This document shows positions 52,418 through 61,696 of a DNA stretch of 64,000 bases, in pieces; position 1 is the stretch's first letter, and each line of letters opens with the position of its first letter. The stretch covers positions 372,001-436,000 of the forward strand of contig NZ_CP085302.1 of assembly GCF_020700235.1 (NCBI RefSeq), in the 5' to 3' direction. Made by a program: the position numbers and the translations under genes. Under the pieces are notes generated by a model. It worked only from the letters and a program-made list of their open reading frames with translations. It did no database searches and had not been told where the DNA came from. The DNA comes from Haladaptatus pallidirubidus. GTDB lineage: Archaea; Halobacteriota; Halobacteria; Halobacteriales; Haladaptataceae.

Positions 52418-53602
52418 ATGACACAACACAATAACCAGTCAATCGAGAACCGATTCGCAACCATTGCTGTCGGCGCCGCTGAGTCTGAGAAGCGCCCCCA
52501 CAGAGGTGACACGAACGACGTCGTCCCGCCAATCAACCTCTCGACCACGTTCGAGTGGGGTAGCGGGGACAATGCCAACGAACACGACTACTCACGTGAG
52601 AGCAACCCGACACGGGCGGCCCTCGAAGAGCAATTAGCTCGCCTCGAAGGCGGCGAACATGCATTGGCGTTCGCCTCAGGGATGGCCGCTACTTCGACGA
52701 CGATACTGTCGCTGGTCCCGCCGGGTGGCCACCTCGTCTCCTCGGACTCCATCTATAGCGGCACCGAAAAACTGCTCACGGAACTCGCTGCCGGACACCT
52801 TAACGTTGATGTAGACTTCGTTGATGCTCGCGACCCCGAAAACGTTGCGGCAGCAGTCGATTCAGAGACCGACTTGATTTGGGCAGAGACACCGACCAAC
52901 CCGCTGATACGGCTGTGTGACATTCAGGCGATCGCTGATATCGCCGATGATCACGGCATCCCGTTCGGAGTTGACAGTACTTTTGCGAGTCCGTATTTCC
53001 AAGCACCGCTCGAGCTAGGTGCCGACATTGTCGTCCACAGCACCACCAAGTACCTCAACGGACATTCCGACTCGATCGGCGGTGCTATCATCACCAACGA
53101 CGAAGTGGCCTTTGAGCAGTTAGCGTTCGCGCAGCGGGTCGGACTTGGAAATATGCTCTCGCCGTTTGACTGCTATCTGGTCGCGCGAGGGGTGAAGACG
53201 CTGCCGGCGCGGATGGACCACCACGAGGCCAACGCGATGGCGGTTGCGCAGTTCCTCGAGAGCCACGATCGGGTGGCGCGTGTCTATTATCCGGGGCTGG
53301 AGAGTCACCCACAACACAACCTTGCGAGTGAGCAGATGTCGGGGTACAGCGGGATGTTATCGTTCGAGTTTGACGGGACGCTCGTCGAGCTTGAAGCATT
53401 TATTGAGGGGCTCGAGGTGTTTACACCGGGGGCGAGTCTTGGTGGAACAGAGAGTTTGATTGAGGTGCCGTCATTGATGATTCCCGACGAAATTGGCCAT
53501 GGGGAGGCAACGGCGGAAATTCCGGAGACGCTGGTCCGGGTGTCGGTTGGCCTCGAAGACGCCGATGACCTTTGTGAGGACCTCCGGACAGCGCTGCCGT
53601 AG
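52418..53602 (+). CDS. PLP-dependent Cys/Met metabolism enzyme (cystathionine gamma-synthase or gamma-lyase type)
   Basis: A 394-residue enzyme. VVPPINLSTTFEW and YSRESNPTRAALEEQLARLE are the substrate-binding start; HALAFASGMAATSTTILSLV, PTNPLIRLCDIQAIADIADD, FGVDSTFASPYFQAPLELGA and HSTTKYLNGHSD contain the PLP-binding Asp and Lys (STTK). The end is SLGGTESLIEVPSLM...VRVSVGLEDADDL. Family certain; the precise reaction (synthase, gamma-lyase or sulfhydrylase) is not resolvable. ATG 52418 follows an in-frame TTG that I reject. It is cytoplasmic. Confidence 0.93.
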   Translation: MTQHNNQSIENRFATIAVGAAESEKRPHRGDTNDVVPPINLSTTFEWGSGDNANEHDYSRESNPTRAALEEQLARLEGGEHALAFASGMAATSTTILSLVPPGGHLVSSDSIYSGTEKLLTELAAGHLNVDVDFVDARDPENVAAAVDSETDLIWAETPTNPLIRLCDIQAIADIADDHGIPFGVDSTFASPYFQAPLELGADIVVHSTTKYLNGHSDSIGGAIITNDEVAFEQLAFAQRVGLGNMLSPFDCYLVARGVKTLPARMDHHEANAMAVAQFLESHDRVARVYYPGLESHPQHNLASEQMSGYSGMLSFEFDGTLVELEAFIEGLEVFTPGASLGGTESLIEVPSLMIPDEIGHGEATAEIPETLVRVSVGLEDADDLCEDLRTALP

Positions 53603-53716
53603 GCGCGCATTCTCTTTTCTACTCAACTATCCCGATCCGCAAGGGAGTCGATCGTCTACTGGTCGTGGCAGCCGTGAAGCGGGAATACGAATCGTTTTCA
53701 CCCGAAAAAGTACGGA

Positions 53717-54208
53717 TTACTCAAGCGGTTCGATGATGTCTCCGGGACGAATTATCCCATTGTCAAGAATATCCGCTCGGAGTCCTCCACGGTGTGTGAG
53801 TGCCTGCAATACGCCATCGTGAGTGATGCGCTGAAGATGATTACATGGTTCACACAAGCGATCCCCTCGACAGATGGCCTCACCGATACGGAATCGTTGC
53901 CCAACGAGATGATTGAGCGCCACATCCCGAGTCTCGATGTTCCGTCGGTGTTCTCCTGGTGCGAGTTCGATTCCCGCTTCACGTTCGATTGCTGTAACAG
54001 CCTCCTGCTCGATCAACGTAAGGTCGTATCCATCGTGTCGTGCCTCATCTGGCTCCCAGTCGACGAAAGTTCCCGTTTCAATCTCGCTAAAGTAGCGATC
54101 ACCTCGGAGACCTTTCTTGGCAATTGCTTCAACGTTGGTCTGTTCTTCCATCTCAACTTCGGCTTCAGGTGCAGTAAAAATCCGTTCGACGGTGCCACTT
54201 CCGGTCAT
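53717..54208 (-). CDS. MOSC-domain protein
   Basis: A 163-residue protein: GTVERIFTAPEAEVEMEEQT, VEAIAKKGLRGDRYFSEIET, LTLIEQEAVTAIEREAGIEL, PGEHRRNIETRDVALNHLVG, FRIGEAICRGDRLCEPCNHL and RGGLRADILDNGIIRPGDII. The conserved blocks G-GDR, LTL, RRNI-T, and the Cys (RLCEPC) match the MOSC fold of molybdenum-cofactor sulfurase C-termini and YiiM-like proteins. It probably transfers sulfur or handles N-hydroxylated compounds. Met 54208 is preferred because the longer frame to 54229 adds only seven unrelated residues. Confidence 0.87.
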   Translation of the reverse strand: MTGSGTVERIFTAPEAEVEMEEQTNVEAIAKKGLRGDRYFSEIETGTFVDWEPDEARHDGYDLTLIEQEAVTAIEREAGIELAPGEHRRNIETRDVALNHLVGQRFRIGEAICRGDRLCEPCNHLQRITHDGVLQALTHRGGLRADILDNGIIRPGDIIEPLE

Positions 54209-54386
54209 GTGTGCTATGCTGTTTGACAAGAATATAAGCGTACGGGTGGAGGTATTGTTGGCCAGGTAAATGGCAACAAGTCACTTTACTGGTGTTGGTG
54301 GACGTATTCTGGATCTCTCAATAAACACACAACAAGATGCGATAAAATTGACAATGATTATTCTCTTGTCCTCCAAGTTTTTAGCC

Positions 54387-54707
54387 ATGTCATGGACGTA
54401 TCTCCTCATCGCTGCCATCTTTGAGGTTGGCTGGGCGGTCGGTCTTGAGTACACTGAAGGGTTCACTCGCCCTGTTCCGAGTGTATTGACTATTCTCGCG
54501 ATGATTATCAGTATGGGACTGCTTGCACAAGCGGTCAAAACGCTCCCGATTGGAACGTCCTATGCTGTTTGGACGGGCATCGGAGCGGTTGGGACTGCCA
54601 TCGCCGGGATTCTCCTCTTCGGAGAGCCACGAAATGTGGCCCGGTTTCTCTTCATTGGGTTCATTATCACTGGTGTTGCCGGACTGAAACTCACTGGCGG
54701 TCACTGA
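54387..54707 (+). CDS. Small multidrug resistance (SMR) efflux protein
   Basis: A 106-residue four-helix membrane protein. MSWTYLLIAAIFEVGWAVGL has the membrane-embedded Glu essential in SMR proteins (AAIFEVGW); TEGFTRPVPSVLTILAMIIS, TLPIGTSYAVWTGIGAVGTA and GLKLTGG follow. The TLPIGTSYAVWTGIGAVGTA block is like the SugE/Gdx branch that exports guanidinium and quaternary cations. The start at 54387 gives the normal length; a longer frame upstream is not family-like. The TrmB gene is convergent. Confidence 0.9.
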   Translation: MSWTYLLIAAIFEVGWAVGLEYTEGFTRPVPSVLTILAMIISMGLLAQAVKTLPIGTSYAVWTGIGAVGTAIAGILLFGEPRNVARFLFIGFIITGVAGLKLTGGH

Positions 54708-54712
54708 CCAGT

Positions 54713-55522
54713 TCAGCTACTTTCAGTACTGGAGGCAGCTTCCCATTGGGGTTGCCATTGATTCTGGACGAACTGGACGATGTTCTCATTGGTCACTTGG
54801 ACCGTCCCAAGAATCGAATTTTGGTCAAATGGATTCGCGACGTATACACAGATATTTTCCATATCTATAGCATCATAGGTATTGTAAAGCGTGGTGGTCG
54901 TCCGAAGCTCAAAGTTTTCGTGCGCATTGAGCAGCTGGTCTAGTTCTGCAACGAGTGAGGGAGGCATTTCCTCAGCAAGTTGGTTCGTAAATAGAAACCG
55001 AACGCTGACACCACGTTCGAGCGTATCGGCGAGGCGGTCAATCGTCTGTGTATATACTTCCTCGAAGCCGAAGAGTCCACCAGCGGTCGTGGTTGCGGTG
55101 ATTATGAGGCTATTGGTAGCGGCATCCAATCGATCAGCCAATAGCTCTGCAATTTCATCCTGACCAACGGTCGCAGGCCAGAAATGACCTTCTACCGGAG
55201 CGATGGTTTCCAATTCGGTAAGAACTTCTGCTGCGACCGTTTCGTACTGCGTTTGTTGTCGGTGAAGATCACGGCGACGAGCCGTGAGCAAGCGGTCAAC
55301 AGTGCGGTCAGGTTCGACAGCAACGTATGTTCGTGGGTGGCGGTCTGGTTGCCGACGGATAACGTTCTGTGACTCAAGACTGGAAAGAACGTCATAAATC
55401 CGGCCCATCGGGACCTCACTTGCCTCTGAGACTTCTTCTGCGGTACCAGATCTGAGCGTCAACAGCCCTCGATATGCTTTTTCCTCATAACTTGAGAGTC
55501 CGAGATCACGAAGTGAAGTCAT
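54713..55522 (-). CDS. TrmB-family transcription regulator
   Basis: A 269-residue protein. The N-terminal winged helix (LGLSSYEEKAYRGLLTLRSG, TAEEVSEASEVPMGRIYDVL, NVIRRQPDRHPRTYVAVEPD) is followed by a coiled linker and the C-terminal TrmB sensor domain (LIITATTTAGGLFGFEEVYT and on, ending QNQWQPQWEA). It is normal for haloarchaeal TrmB-like regulators, which control sugar or metal metabolism; the effector is unknown. The convergent neighbour is the SMR gene. An inverted repeat lies about 160 bases upstream. Confidence 0.88.
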   Translation of the reverse strand: MTSLRDLGLSSYEEKAYRGLLTLRSGTAEEVSEASEVPMGRIYDVLSSLESQNVIRRQPDRHPRTYVAVEPDRTVDRLLTARRRDLHRQQTQYETVAAEVLTELETIAPVEGHFWPATVGQDEIAELLADRLDAATNSLIITATTTAGGLFGFEEVYTQTIDRLADTLERGVSVRFLFTNQLAEEMPPSLVAELDQLLNAHENFELRTTTTLYNTYDAIDMENICVYVANPFDQNSILGTVQVTNENIVQFVQNQWQPQWEAASSTESS

Positions 55523-55675
55523 ATCCTGTTCTCGATTCTACGATGTGATAAACTCTGATATTATGGGCCGGATTTTGATATCGCGGCATATAATTTATCA
55601 ACAGCTGGGTGGCTGATTCTGGCAGATAGAGCGGTTCTATCGGGGAATTACACTGGAAGTAGTGGTGTGTGGTGT

Positions 55676-55702
55676 ACTTCCTAATATTCTATAATAGGAA
55701 GT
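55676..55702. repeat. Inverted repeat upstream of the TrmB gene
   Basis: Arms ACTTCCTA and TAGGAAGT with an AT-rich middle of 11 bases. It lies 154 bases before the TrmB start in an otherwise gene-free stretch (55523-55942), so it may be a regulator site. Confidence 0.55.
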
Positions 55703-55942
55703 AGAGTACCCCCGGGACCCCCGAATCGATCTGTGCGGAGTACGTGGTGCGGATCTTTCATATGGGGGAGTAGGAGCGCGGTTTTAGCGTTTTCTCAGGG
55801 TTGCTTACCCAGTTTATCTCTATAGCATATAAAGGATCGGCACCGAATCGCTCGAAAACGTCGGAGTGCAGTGGTGGTAGCTGGAAATCAGCAATCATCG
55901 TTAAGATGTGGAACGTTGTCGTATAGCATTGGGAAAGGGAGA

Positions 55943-56437
55943 ATGAGCAACCAAGAATGACTCTCACGGCGAAAAGTACTCAGAACACTCGGTGGAGCCA
56001 GTGCAGGAGTGGTCGGACTAACTGCAGCAACTGGAACTACTTCAGCACAATCGATAACGGGCTCGGTTTCTCCAACTGAAGTTCAGGTTGGGGAGACCGT
56101 TACAGGGACTATCAACTATCCCCACCCAGATACTATTCGTGTTGAAATTATATGGGGTGACGGAACCATAGACGGAGCAGGTGGAGATAGTGCAACTTTC
56201 ACCCACTCCTACAGTTCACCTGGTACGTATACTGTTGTTGGTCGTGCTTTGGGTCGGGAGATTCGTGTCGAAAAAGTCCTCGGTACAGTAACGGTCACAC
56301 CGGGCCGAAGTGGTGATGCCCCGGGCCAGAACAGGGTCGAAGTCTGCCACAGGGGAAGAACAATAGAAGTTCCATCGACAACTCTGGATCAACATCTGGC
56401 GCATGGGGACACAGAAGGTCCGTGCCCAGAGGAGTAA
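55943..56437 (+). pseudogene. Tat-exported PKD-domain protein with a premature TGA at codon 6
   Basis: From ATG 55943: MSNQE, TGA (55958-55960), LSRRKVLRTLGGASAGVVGL, a perfect Tat signal, then the mature domain SITGSVSPTEVQVGETVTGT, RVEIIWGDGTIDG, TFTHSYSSPGTYTVVGRALG (PKD fold). The C-terminal unit reads VCHRGRTIEVPSTTLDQHLA, then HGDTEG. The stop separates the start codon from the signal. Without readthrough the only other start is GTG 56009, which removes the signal. The damage is recent because all else is intact. Confidence 0.7.
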
Positions 56438-56828
56438 GTCTCGTTTTATAACTGCTACATTCACGCTCTATATCCGTCGGTAAAATCATGCCGCTACCGG
56501 CCACTGACGACACCAGACGGCAAAAGCAAGGAACCGGCATTTGATTACAATATTGCGTTTTCGAGGCTTCACGACGAATTGCGGCAAGAATCACAGTGCT
56601 CGCAATCGCGGTTAGATCGCCATATCTTGAATCATCGCCATGCGATCATCGATAATCGCCATGTGGTTCTCATTGATACTCTCGTCTGAAAGTGGAAAGT
56701 CTACCAATTCAGTACTACTGTAATATGAGCAATTCCCGCCGACCGCGACCGCAATCCAGCCAGCGCGCGGCACGCTACGCGTCTGGGAGCACAAAAAGGC
56801 TGTTAGTTACTTCGTCAGTATTGATCGA
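56438..56828. other. Gap between the PKD gene and the beta-helix gene
   Basis: No gene recognised. A GC-rich stretch near 56745-56785 has no clear coding frame. It lies at the 3' end of the beta-helix gene. Confidence 0.4.
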
Positions 56829-58574
56829 TTAGCTGATCGTCGTCCCATCAACGAGAGACACCCACGCCGATGCGCTCCCATCGTAGAACGCAGGACCGAC
56901 CGTGTTTGAGTTGGTTCCATCGTGATAGGCTTCGTTTCCTGCTTCGGCTTTGAGCCCTCGCACGTCCACAGGGCTCTCTGGAGTGTTGTCGTAGATGTAG
57001 TCCGCGACTAGATGGGCGTCATACCACTCCTCCCCGCCAACACCCTTGATGTAATTACCCCGAATTTCCACATCCGTGTAAGTCCCCGCTGTAGATTCTG
57101 TCACAAACACACCTCGCTGATGCTTGGGGGAATCTGAAGCGGAGACAATATTATTGTCGCAGAGGCGGAGTCGCTTCAAGGACTTCCCGTCGATGGGGAT
57201 GAACACACCAGAATGAAAGTTACCATCTCTCTGATTGTTGTTCTTGATGAGATTGTCGTGGAGGTACACGTCGGTCAGCGAGTCGAAATTCGTCCGAAGT
57301 TCAATCCCCGAATTGTATCCTTTTTTTACCGAACAATTGGCAAACTCGACAACACTCGCTCCATTGATAATAACGTTTGATTCCCCGTCAGCCACCCCAT
57401 TTCCAACAATAGCGCAGTCTTTCACTGAAACATCTTCGGAGAATCTCCCGTCGATGAACACCCCTGCACCTCCATTATCTGCGATCAAACAATCAGACAC
57501 GGAGAATCGACGAGAGCGGAACTGTGTGCCATCAACTGTTTGGTCTTGGTCGGCGCGGATTTCGATGCCCCGATGGCTACCGTTGATGATCTGACATCCG
57601 TCAATTGTGATATCTCGGATGTCGGTTTTGTTGGTGAATGTGCTAATATTCGTCGCTTGTCTCTCACCGTCAAGGATGCAATTCGATATTGTAACGTTCT
57701 GAGCCCCGTGAATGTGGATATTATGCTCGTTACTGTCTTGGAAATGGCAATTGACAACTTCGATGTTGTGCGTGACAGACGGGTCTTGTTTACTGGTTAG
57801 CTCAAGTCCGTCACCCGTTGCGTTGAACGACCAGAGGTTCGAGAACTTGTGGTCCGTCCCGATAGCTTCGATATTGTGCATATCGGAGAGGTCGGATATC
57901 TGATCGGGACTCTGATTCTGCATATTGCCATCAACCATGAAGTTCGTGAGATGACACCCATGAACCACATTGGGGTTATCCATGATCGCCTTCTTCCCAA
58001 TGTCTATAATCGCCTTCCCTTTGTCAGAGTCTGTTATTCCATCAGGGAGGTAAATGACAGTGGACTTCCCTTGACCTTCGAGAGTGATGTTGTCCTTATT
58101 TAGATATATCGCAGGGTCCCCCGCCGTCCCATCTAATACCTCATACACACCCTCTTCCAACACAACCTTCCCACCACTGCTTGGGAGTGCGTCGATGGCG
58201 GCCTGAATCCCCGGACAATCGTCTTCGGGGTCGGCGTGCTGGACATTGTTTAGTTCGTCTGTATATATCGAGTTCACACCGAAATCGATTAGTGACCATG
58301 AGTCACCGTCATCAAGGAATAAATCTCCAGTGTCATAGGCGTGGTAGTACCGGCCATCGACTCCCGCATCTGGCCTTTCAGTCAGCTGACCAGAGTAGAA
58401 CTGCGTCCACAAGTCCGATTCTGATTCTACCTCCTGAGCGGACGCAGGCATCGAAGCGGTAAGCAAGCTACCTACGCCGAGAGCACCGAGTAACATCCGG
58501 CGAGAAATCCCCATGTCCGCGCTTAGATTCTCATTCTGTTCATCTGTTTTATCTTTACCGTTGTCTGCCGTCAT
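56829..58574 (-). CDS. Tat-exported parallel beta-helix protein
   Basis: A 581-residue protein. The N-terminus has a Tat motif and hydrophobic region (ISRRMLLGALGVGSLLTASM) and a likely cleavage after PASAQ. From about residue 120 (CPGIQAAIDALPSSGGKVVL) it has the pectate-lyase superfamily start, then many short repeats of the kind N-x-x-I-x-x-C-x-I-x-x-G (for example NVTISNCILDG, DITIDGCQII, VSVKDCAIVGNG), the pattern of a right-handed beta-helix. Such proteins act on polysaccharides or form surface fibres. Many Cys and Asn positions stack inside the helix. The enzyme class cannot be read from sequence. Confidence 0.88.
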   Translation of the reverse strand: MTADNGKDKTDEQNENLSADMGISRRMLLGALGVGSLLTASMPASAQEVESESDLWTQFYSGQLTERPDAGVDGRYYHAYDTGDLFLDDGDSWSLIDFGVNSIYTDELNNVQHADPEDDCPGIQAAIDALPSSGGKVVLEEGVYEVLDGTAGDPAIYLNKDNITLEGQGKSTVIYLPDGITDSDKGKAIIDIGKKAIMDNPNVVHGCHLTNFMVDGNMQNQSPDQISDLSDMHNIEAIGTDHKFSNLWSFNATGDGLELTSKQDPSVTHNIEVVNCHFQDSNEHNIHIHGAQNVTISNCILDGERQATNISTFTNKTDIRDITIDGCQIINGSHRGIEIRADQDQTVDGTQFRSRRFSVSDCLIADNGGAGVFIDGRFSEDVSVKDCAIVGNGVADGESNVIINGASVVEFANCSVKKGYNSGIELRTNFDSLTDVYLHDNLIKNNNQRDGNFHSGVFIPIDGKSLKRLRLCDNNIVSASDSPKHQRGVFVTESTAGTYTDVEIRGNYIKGVGGEEWYDAHLVADYIYDNTPESPVDVRGLKAEAGNEAYHDGTNSNTVGPAFYDGSASAWVSLVDGTTIS

Positions 58575-59164
58575 GCATATTTATTATTCTAATATTGGTG
58601 TAAAATAGTTCCTGTTACAAAATCTACAAAACTATTCTAAGCTTGTGTTAAGTTGTTATTTATTGATATTTACCCCACCTTGCCGTCACGATAATACCGA
58701 TAACCACGACATTCTGGCATAAGCGAATTAGTGTCAGAAAATTCATATAGAGGATTGGCTAACAGACAGTCAGAGAGGTAATTGTTGTTATTGCTGCCCG
58801 CGACCGCCACTGCCCTGCCGTCGCGCCTCCGGCGCTCTGGCAGGATAAGATAATACAGCCCCTGTAACGTGGGTGTCAATATCCACTTAGAAGACGTTCT
58901 TTAGGAGAGAATCAGGGGGCTCTCTCATCAATGTATCTGGAATCGATCTCCCTCCTCGAGAATGAGAATAAGGCCACCCATCACCGAGACCGAGATGCGG
59001 AAACAGAAAATGTCGTACACACTAGGGGGAGTTGATAACGTAGCTGTGGTTCTTACGCAGTGGATTGACATCCAAAAAACCATTAGCAAAAACAATATTA
59101 TACGCTTTAATACCAGCAGTTGATGAAATAACTTCTTAATCTAGTAGCTAATCCTAAGATATGG
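58575..59164. other. Long gap between divergent secreted-protein genes
   Basis: AT-rich, with probable promoters for the beta-helix gene (TAATAAAT on the minus strand near 58580) and the protease. A GC-rich patch around 58795-58850 resembles the one at 56745-56785 but shows no gene. Confidence 0.45.
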
Positions 59165-60310
59165 ATGCTCAGGAAAGTTAATGGTGTTTCGAGACGGAAC
59201 ATACTCAAAGGAGCCGGCAGTTCCCTTTCAGCACTCAGCATAGGAGGGTTTGCAACGGCGAAACTAGACGAGACTGTCGAAGTAAATATCGGCTACAAGT
59301 CACAAGCGGGCCGGCAAGCTGCACAGAACGCAGCCAGCGACGTTGTTCGTGAGTTTAAGTTTGACGCACTCACAATTCGCGCCCAAAAACAAGCAGTAAC
59401 AGGGCTCCAACAACGCGATGACCTCCGCTACGTTGAAGAGAATGGAACAGTCAAGGCACTCGCACAGACACTCCCATGGGGTGTTGACAGAGTTGACGCA
59501 GAAGTCGCTCATTCTAACGGTGAGACGGGCAGCGGTGCCGACATCGCCATCATTGATACTGGTATCGATAGCACTCATCCCGATCTGCAGGCAAACCTTG
59601 GCACCGGTCAATCTTTCGTGACGACAGGAGGGTATCCAGCGTGGCAAGATGATCATGGGCACGGTACGCATTGTGCAGGGATTGCAGATGCAGTAAACAA
59701 CAGTCAAGGAGTCGTCGGCATCTCCACGGAGGCGACACTCCACGCAGTCAAAGTGCTCACCGCCGCTGGATCTGGGACGACTTCTGATGTCGCTGCAGGG
59801 ATCGAATACACGGCTGACCAAGGGTGGGATGTCGGCAGTCTGAGCCTCGGTTCTGATTCTAGTTCCCAGACGCTCAAAGACGCGTGTCAGTACGCACAGA
59901 ACAAGGGTGTTCTACTTGTTGCGGCAGCAGGTAATTCCGGGCCATGTACTGACTGCGTTGGCTATCCGGCTGCAAACTCATCAGTTATGGCCGTTAGCTC
60001 AGCGAATAAAAATGACGGCCTCTCGTCGTTCTCCAGTCAGGGTTCAGAAGTCGAGATTGCTGCCCCAGGAAGTAACATCTATTCGACGTATGTCGGAGGA
60101 ACATACTCGACACTCTCAGGGACCTCAATGGCGTGTCCACACGTCTCCGGCGCCGCTGGGCAGCTCATGGCAAACGGCTACACCAACGACGAGGCCCGAC
60201 AACAGCTGAAAAGCACTGCTGAGGATATTGGTCTCTCCACGAATGAAAGTGGCGCAGGTCTCTTGGACGTGGCCGCCGCACTTGGCTTTGACTCCAGCGA
60301 TAGCACCTAA
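59165..60310 (+). CDS. Secreted subtilisin-like serine protease (halolysin type)
   Basis: A 381-residue Tat substrate: VSRRNILKGAGSSLSALSIG, a propeptide (NIGYKSQAGRQAAQNAASDV, LRYVEENGTVKAL), then the catalytic domain with DIAIIDTGIDSTHPDLQ (Asp), HGHGTHCAGIADAVNNSQGV (His), LLVAAAGNSG (oxyanion Asn) and STLSGTSMACPHVSGAAGQL (Ser). All triad residues are present. It ends soon after the domain without the long C-terminal extension of classical halolysins. It should mature outside the cell. Confidence 0.94.
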   Translation: MLRKVNGVSRRNILKGAGSSLSALSIGGFATAKLDETVEVNIGYKSQAGRQAAQNAASDVVREFKFDALTIRAQKQAVTGLQQRDDLRYVEENGTVKALAQTLPWGVDRVDAEVAHSNGETGSGADIAIIDTGIDSTHPDLQANLGTGQSFVTTGGYPAWQDDHGHGTHCAGIADAVNNSQGVVGISTEATLHAVKVLTAAGSGTTSDVAAGIEYTADQGWDVGSLSLGSDSSSQTLKDACQYAQNKGVLLVAAAGNSGPCTDCVGYPAANSSVMAVSSANKNDGLSSFSSQGSEVEIAAPGSNIYSTYVGGTYSTLSGTSMACPHVSGAAGQLMANGYTNDEARQQLKSTAEDIGLSTNESGAGLLDVAAALGFDSSDST

Positions 60311-60384
60311 GCTCCTATCCATTTTCGCCGTAAGCGGAAGTAGAACCACCCCGGCAATGGTATCAAAATCCTTGCGTGAAACCT

Positions 60385-60963
60385 TCAGAGCTGCGCTTGG
60401 TCAAGGATATCGATACCACGTTTTCCGGCAACCATCACCAATTTGAGCGCAACATCCTTGCTGTATTCACGAGCATCACCGATCAAGCCACGTATACGAG
60501 ACTCATCTGGATCTTCGGATTCTGCTTCTTCCTCGAATTCGTGAACGATTTCACGTAGTTTCTCTTTATTCGAGTCTGGCATCGCCAAATGGTTCACCAG
60601 ATCCAGAGTTGTTTGTACATCTACCTCCTGGTTAGCTTCCTGCTGCTGTGAGATATTGATGACTTGCATTCCACTATTCCCTGCTTCCTCAAACTCTCCT
60701 GTATCTATATTGAGCGCATCAGCCAGAGTGAGAGTATTCATTTTAATTGTTTGGAGCAGTTTAGGCGCCCGCCCCATTGAACGTGGATTGAAATTGGCGG
60801 ATCCAACCAGCTCTACGGGTTCCATTTGTTGGATGGTTTCGTTGTTCGGATGCTGTTCTTTAAAATCGGGGAGCAGACTATTGAACCGCTCAGCCATGGA
60901 ATCGGCACCCGCAAATGACCCACGTTCCTGCTGTTTGTCGCATTCATCGTACAACCGCTTCAA
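60385..60963 (-). CDS. Unrecognised helical protein
   Basis: A 192-residue protein: MKRLYDECDKQQERGSFAGA, PDFKEQHPNNETIQQMEPVE, LQTIKMNTLTLADALNIDTG, then a polar linker (SQQQEANQEVD) and a helical C-terminus (VNHLAMPDSNKEKLREIVHE, IRGLIGDAREYSKDVALKLV). It reads as a real coding gene with AT-rich codons. The layout of two helical parts around a Gln-rich linker is not a family I can name. An inverted repeat (TAATATTCC, GGAATATTA) lies just upstream at 60990-61018. Confidence 0.55.
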   Translation of the reverse strand: MKRLYDECDKQQERGSFAGADSMAERFNSLLPDFKEQHPNNETIQQMEPVELVGSANFNPRSMGRAPKLLQTIKMNTLTLADALNIDTGEFEEAGNSGMQVINISQQQEANQEVDVQTTLDLVNHLAMPDSNKEKLREIVHEFEEEAESEDPDESRIRGLIGDAREYSKDVALKLVMVAGKRGIDILDQAQL

Positions 60964-61241
60964 TTATTTAATTAGGAATTTATCATCCATAATATTCCAA
61001 TATGTAATGGGAATATTAATAATTTCCGGGACGTTGTTAGATGACTGTCCGGTAGTCAGCTTCACACACCCAGCGGTACCGTGGATGCATGGCTTCCGCA
61101 TTCGGATCTATGCGCATGCATGAAGACGGGAAAAACTGATGTGCATTCGCGTGCAAACGTCTACTGTCGAGCGTCGCACTGCTCGACGGCGGTAACAAGA
61201 AAAGTGTGACGTTGGGGGTGAGTGATGTGGGTGGAAGCGTG

Positions 61242-61382
61242 TCACTCACCCCGTTTCCTTCGCGCAAACCACACGCCAACAGCGACGAGTATCCAGCCAG
61301 CTTATTGCTGACTGGCAATGATCGTCGCCCCAGCGGTGATGAGCGCGACGGAAACACCAGTGGGTGGTGTGCCGTCCTGCAT
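61242..61382 (-). pseudogene. Small membrane-protein gene with an internal TAA
   Basis: MQDGTPPTGVSVALITAGAT and IIASQQ, then TAA (61302-61304), then AGWILVAVGVWFARRKRGE and a TGA. The frame is uninterrupted on both sides of the TAA, and the two halves form a plausible two-helix membrane protein of 45 residues, so a single change has broken it. Too short for confident assignment. Confidence 0.4.
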
Positions 61383-61454
61383 TTCTTTCGTCCGCCGTTT
61401 CCGACGGACACGCGGGGATTCTCACGGATAGAGCATAAAACACCGGCAGACGGA

Positions 61455-61475
61455 GGTTAGTATAGTATACTAGCT
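61455..61475. promoter_or_regulatory. 21-bp palindrome, site 7
   Basis: GGTTAGTAT-AGT-ATACTAGCT. It lies 192 bases before site 8, almost the same spacing as between sites 3 and 4. Confidence 0.75.
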
Positions 61476-61646
61476 TTCTATCGGCTTTTAGAGAGATTGG
61501 CCACTTTCAAAACTGTCGAGTTCATTTGACATCTGTATAAACATGGCGATGACGTCGGGGTCGGTTTCTGGATTCATCGGACATTCGGTGTGTTCACTAC
61601 TCCATTGTTTTCTAAGCGAAAGTGGATGAGAATGGGTGACAACGGA

Positions 61647-61667
61647 GGCTAGTATAGCATGCTAACT
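61647..61667. promoter_or_regulatory. 21-bp palindrome, site 8
   Basis: GGCTAGTAT-AGC-ATGCTAACT. It ends 29 bases before the ATG of the HTH/zinc protein, over the expected promoter. Confidence 0.75.
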
Positions 61668-61696
61668 TTCTTGAGCCACCGTCTGCTACCGATGGT

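Noticed and set aside
2389..55960. TGA used as a sense codon on this replicon
   Set aside because: Many intact genes, including parA and several transporter genes, end with TGA, so the isolated TGA codons are nonsense changes.
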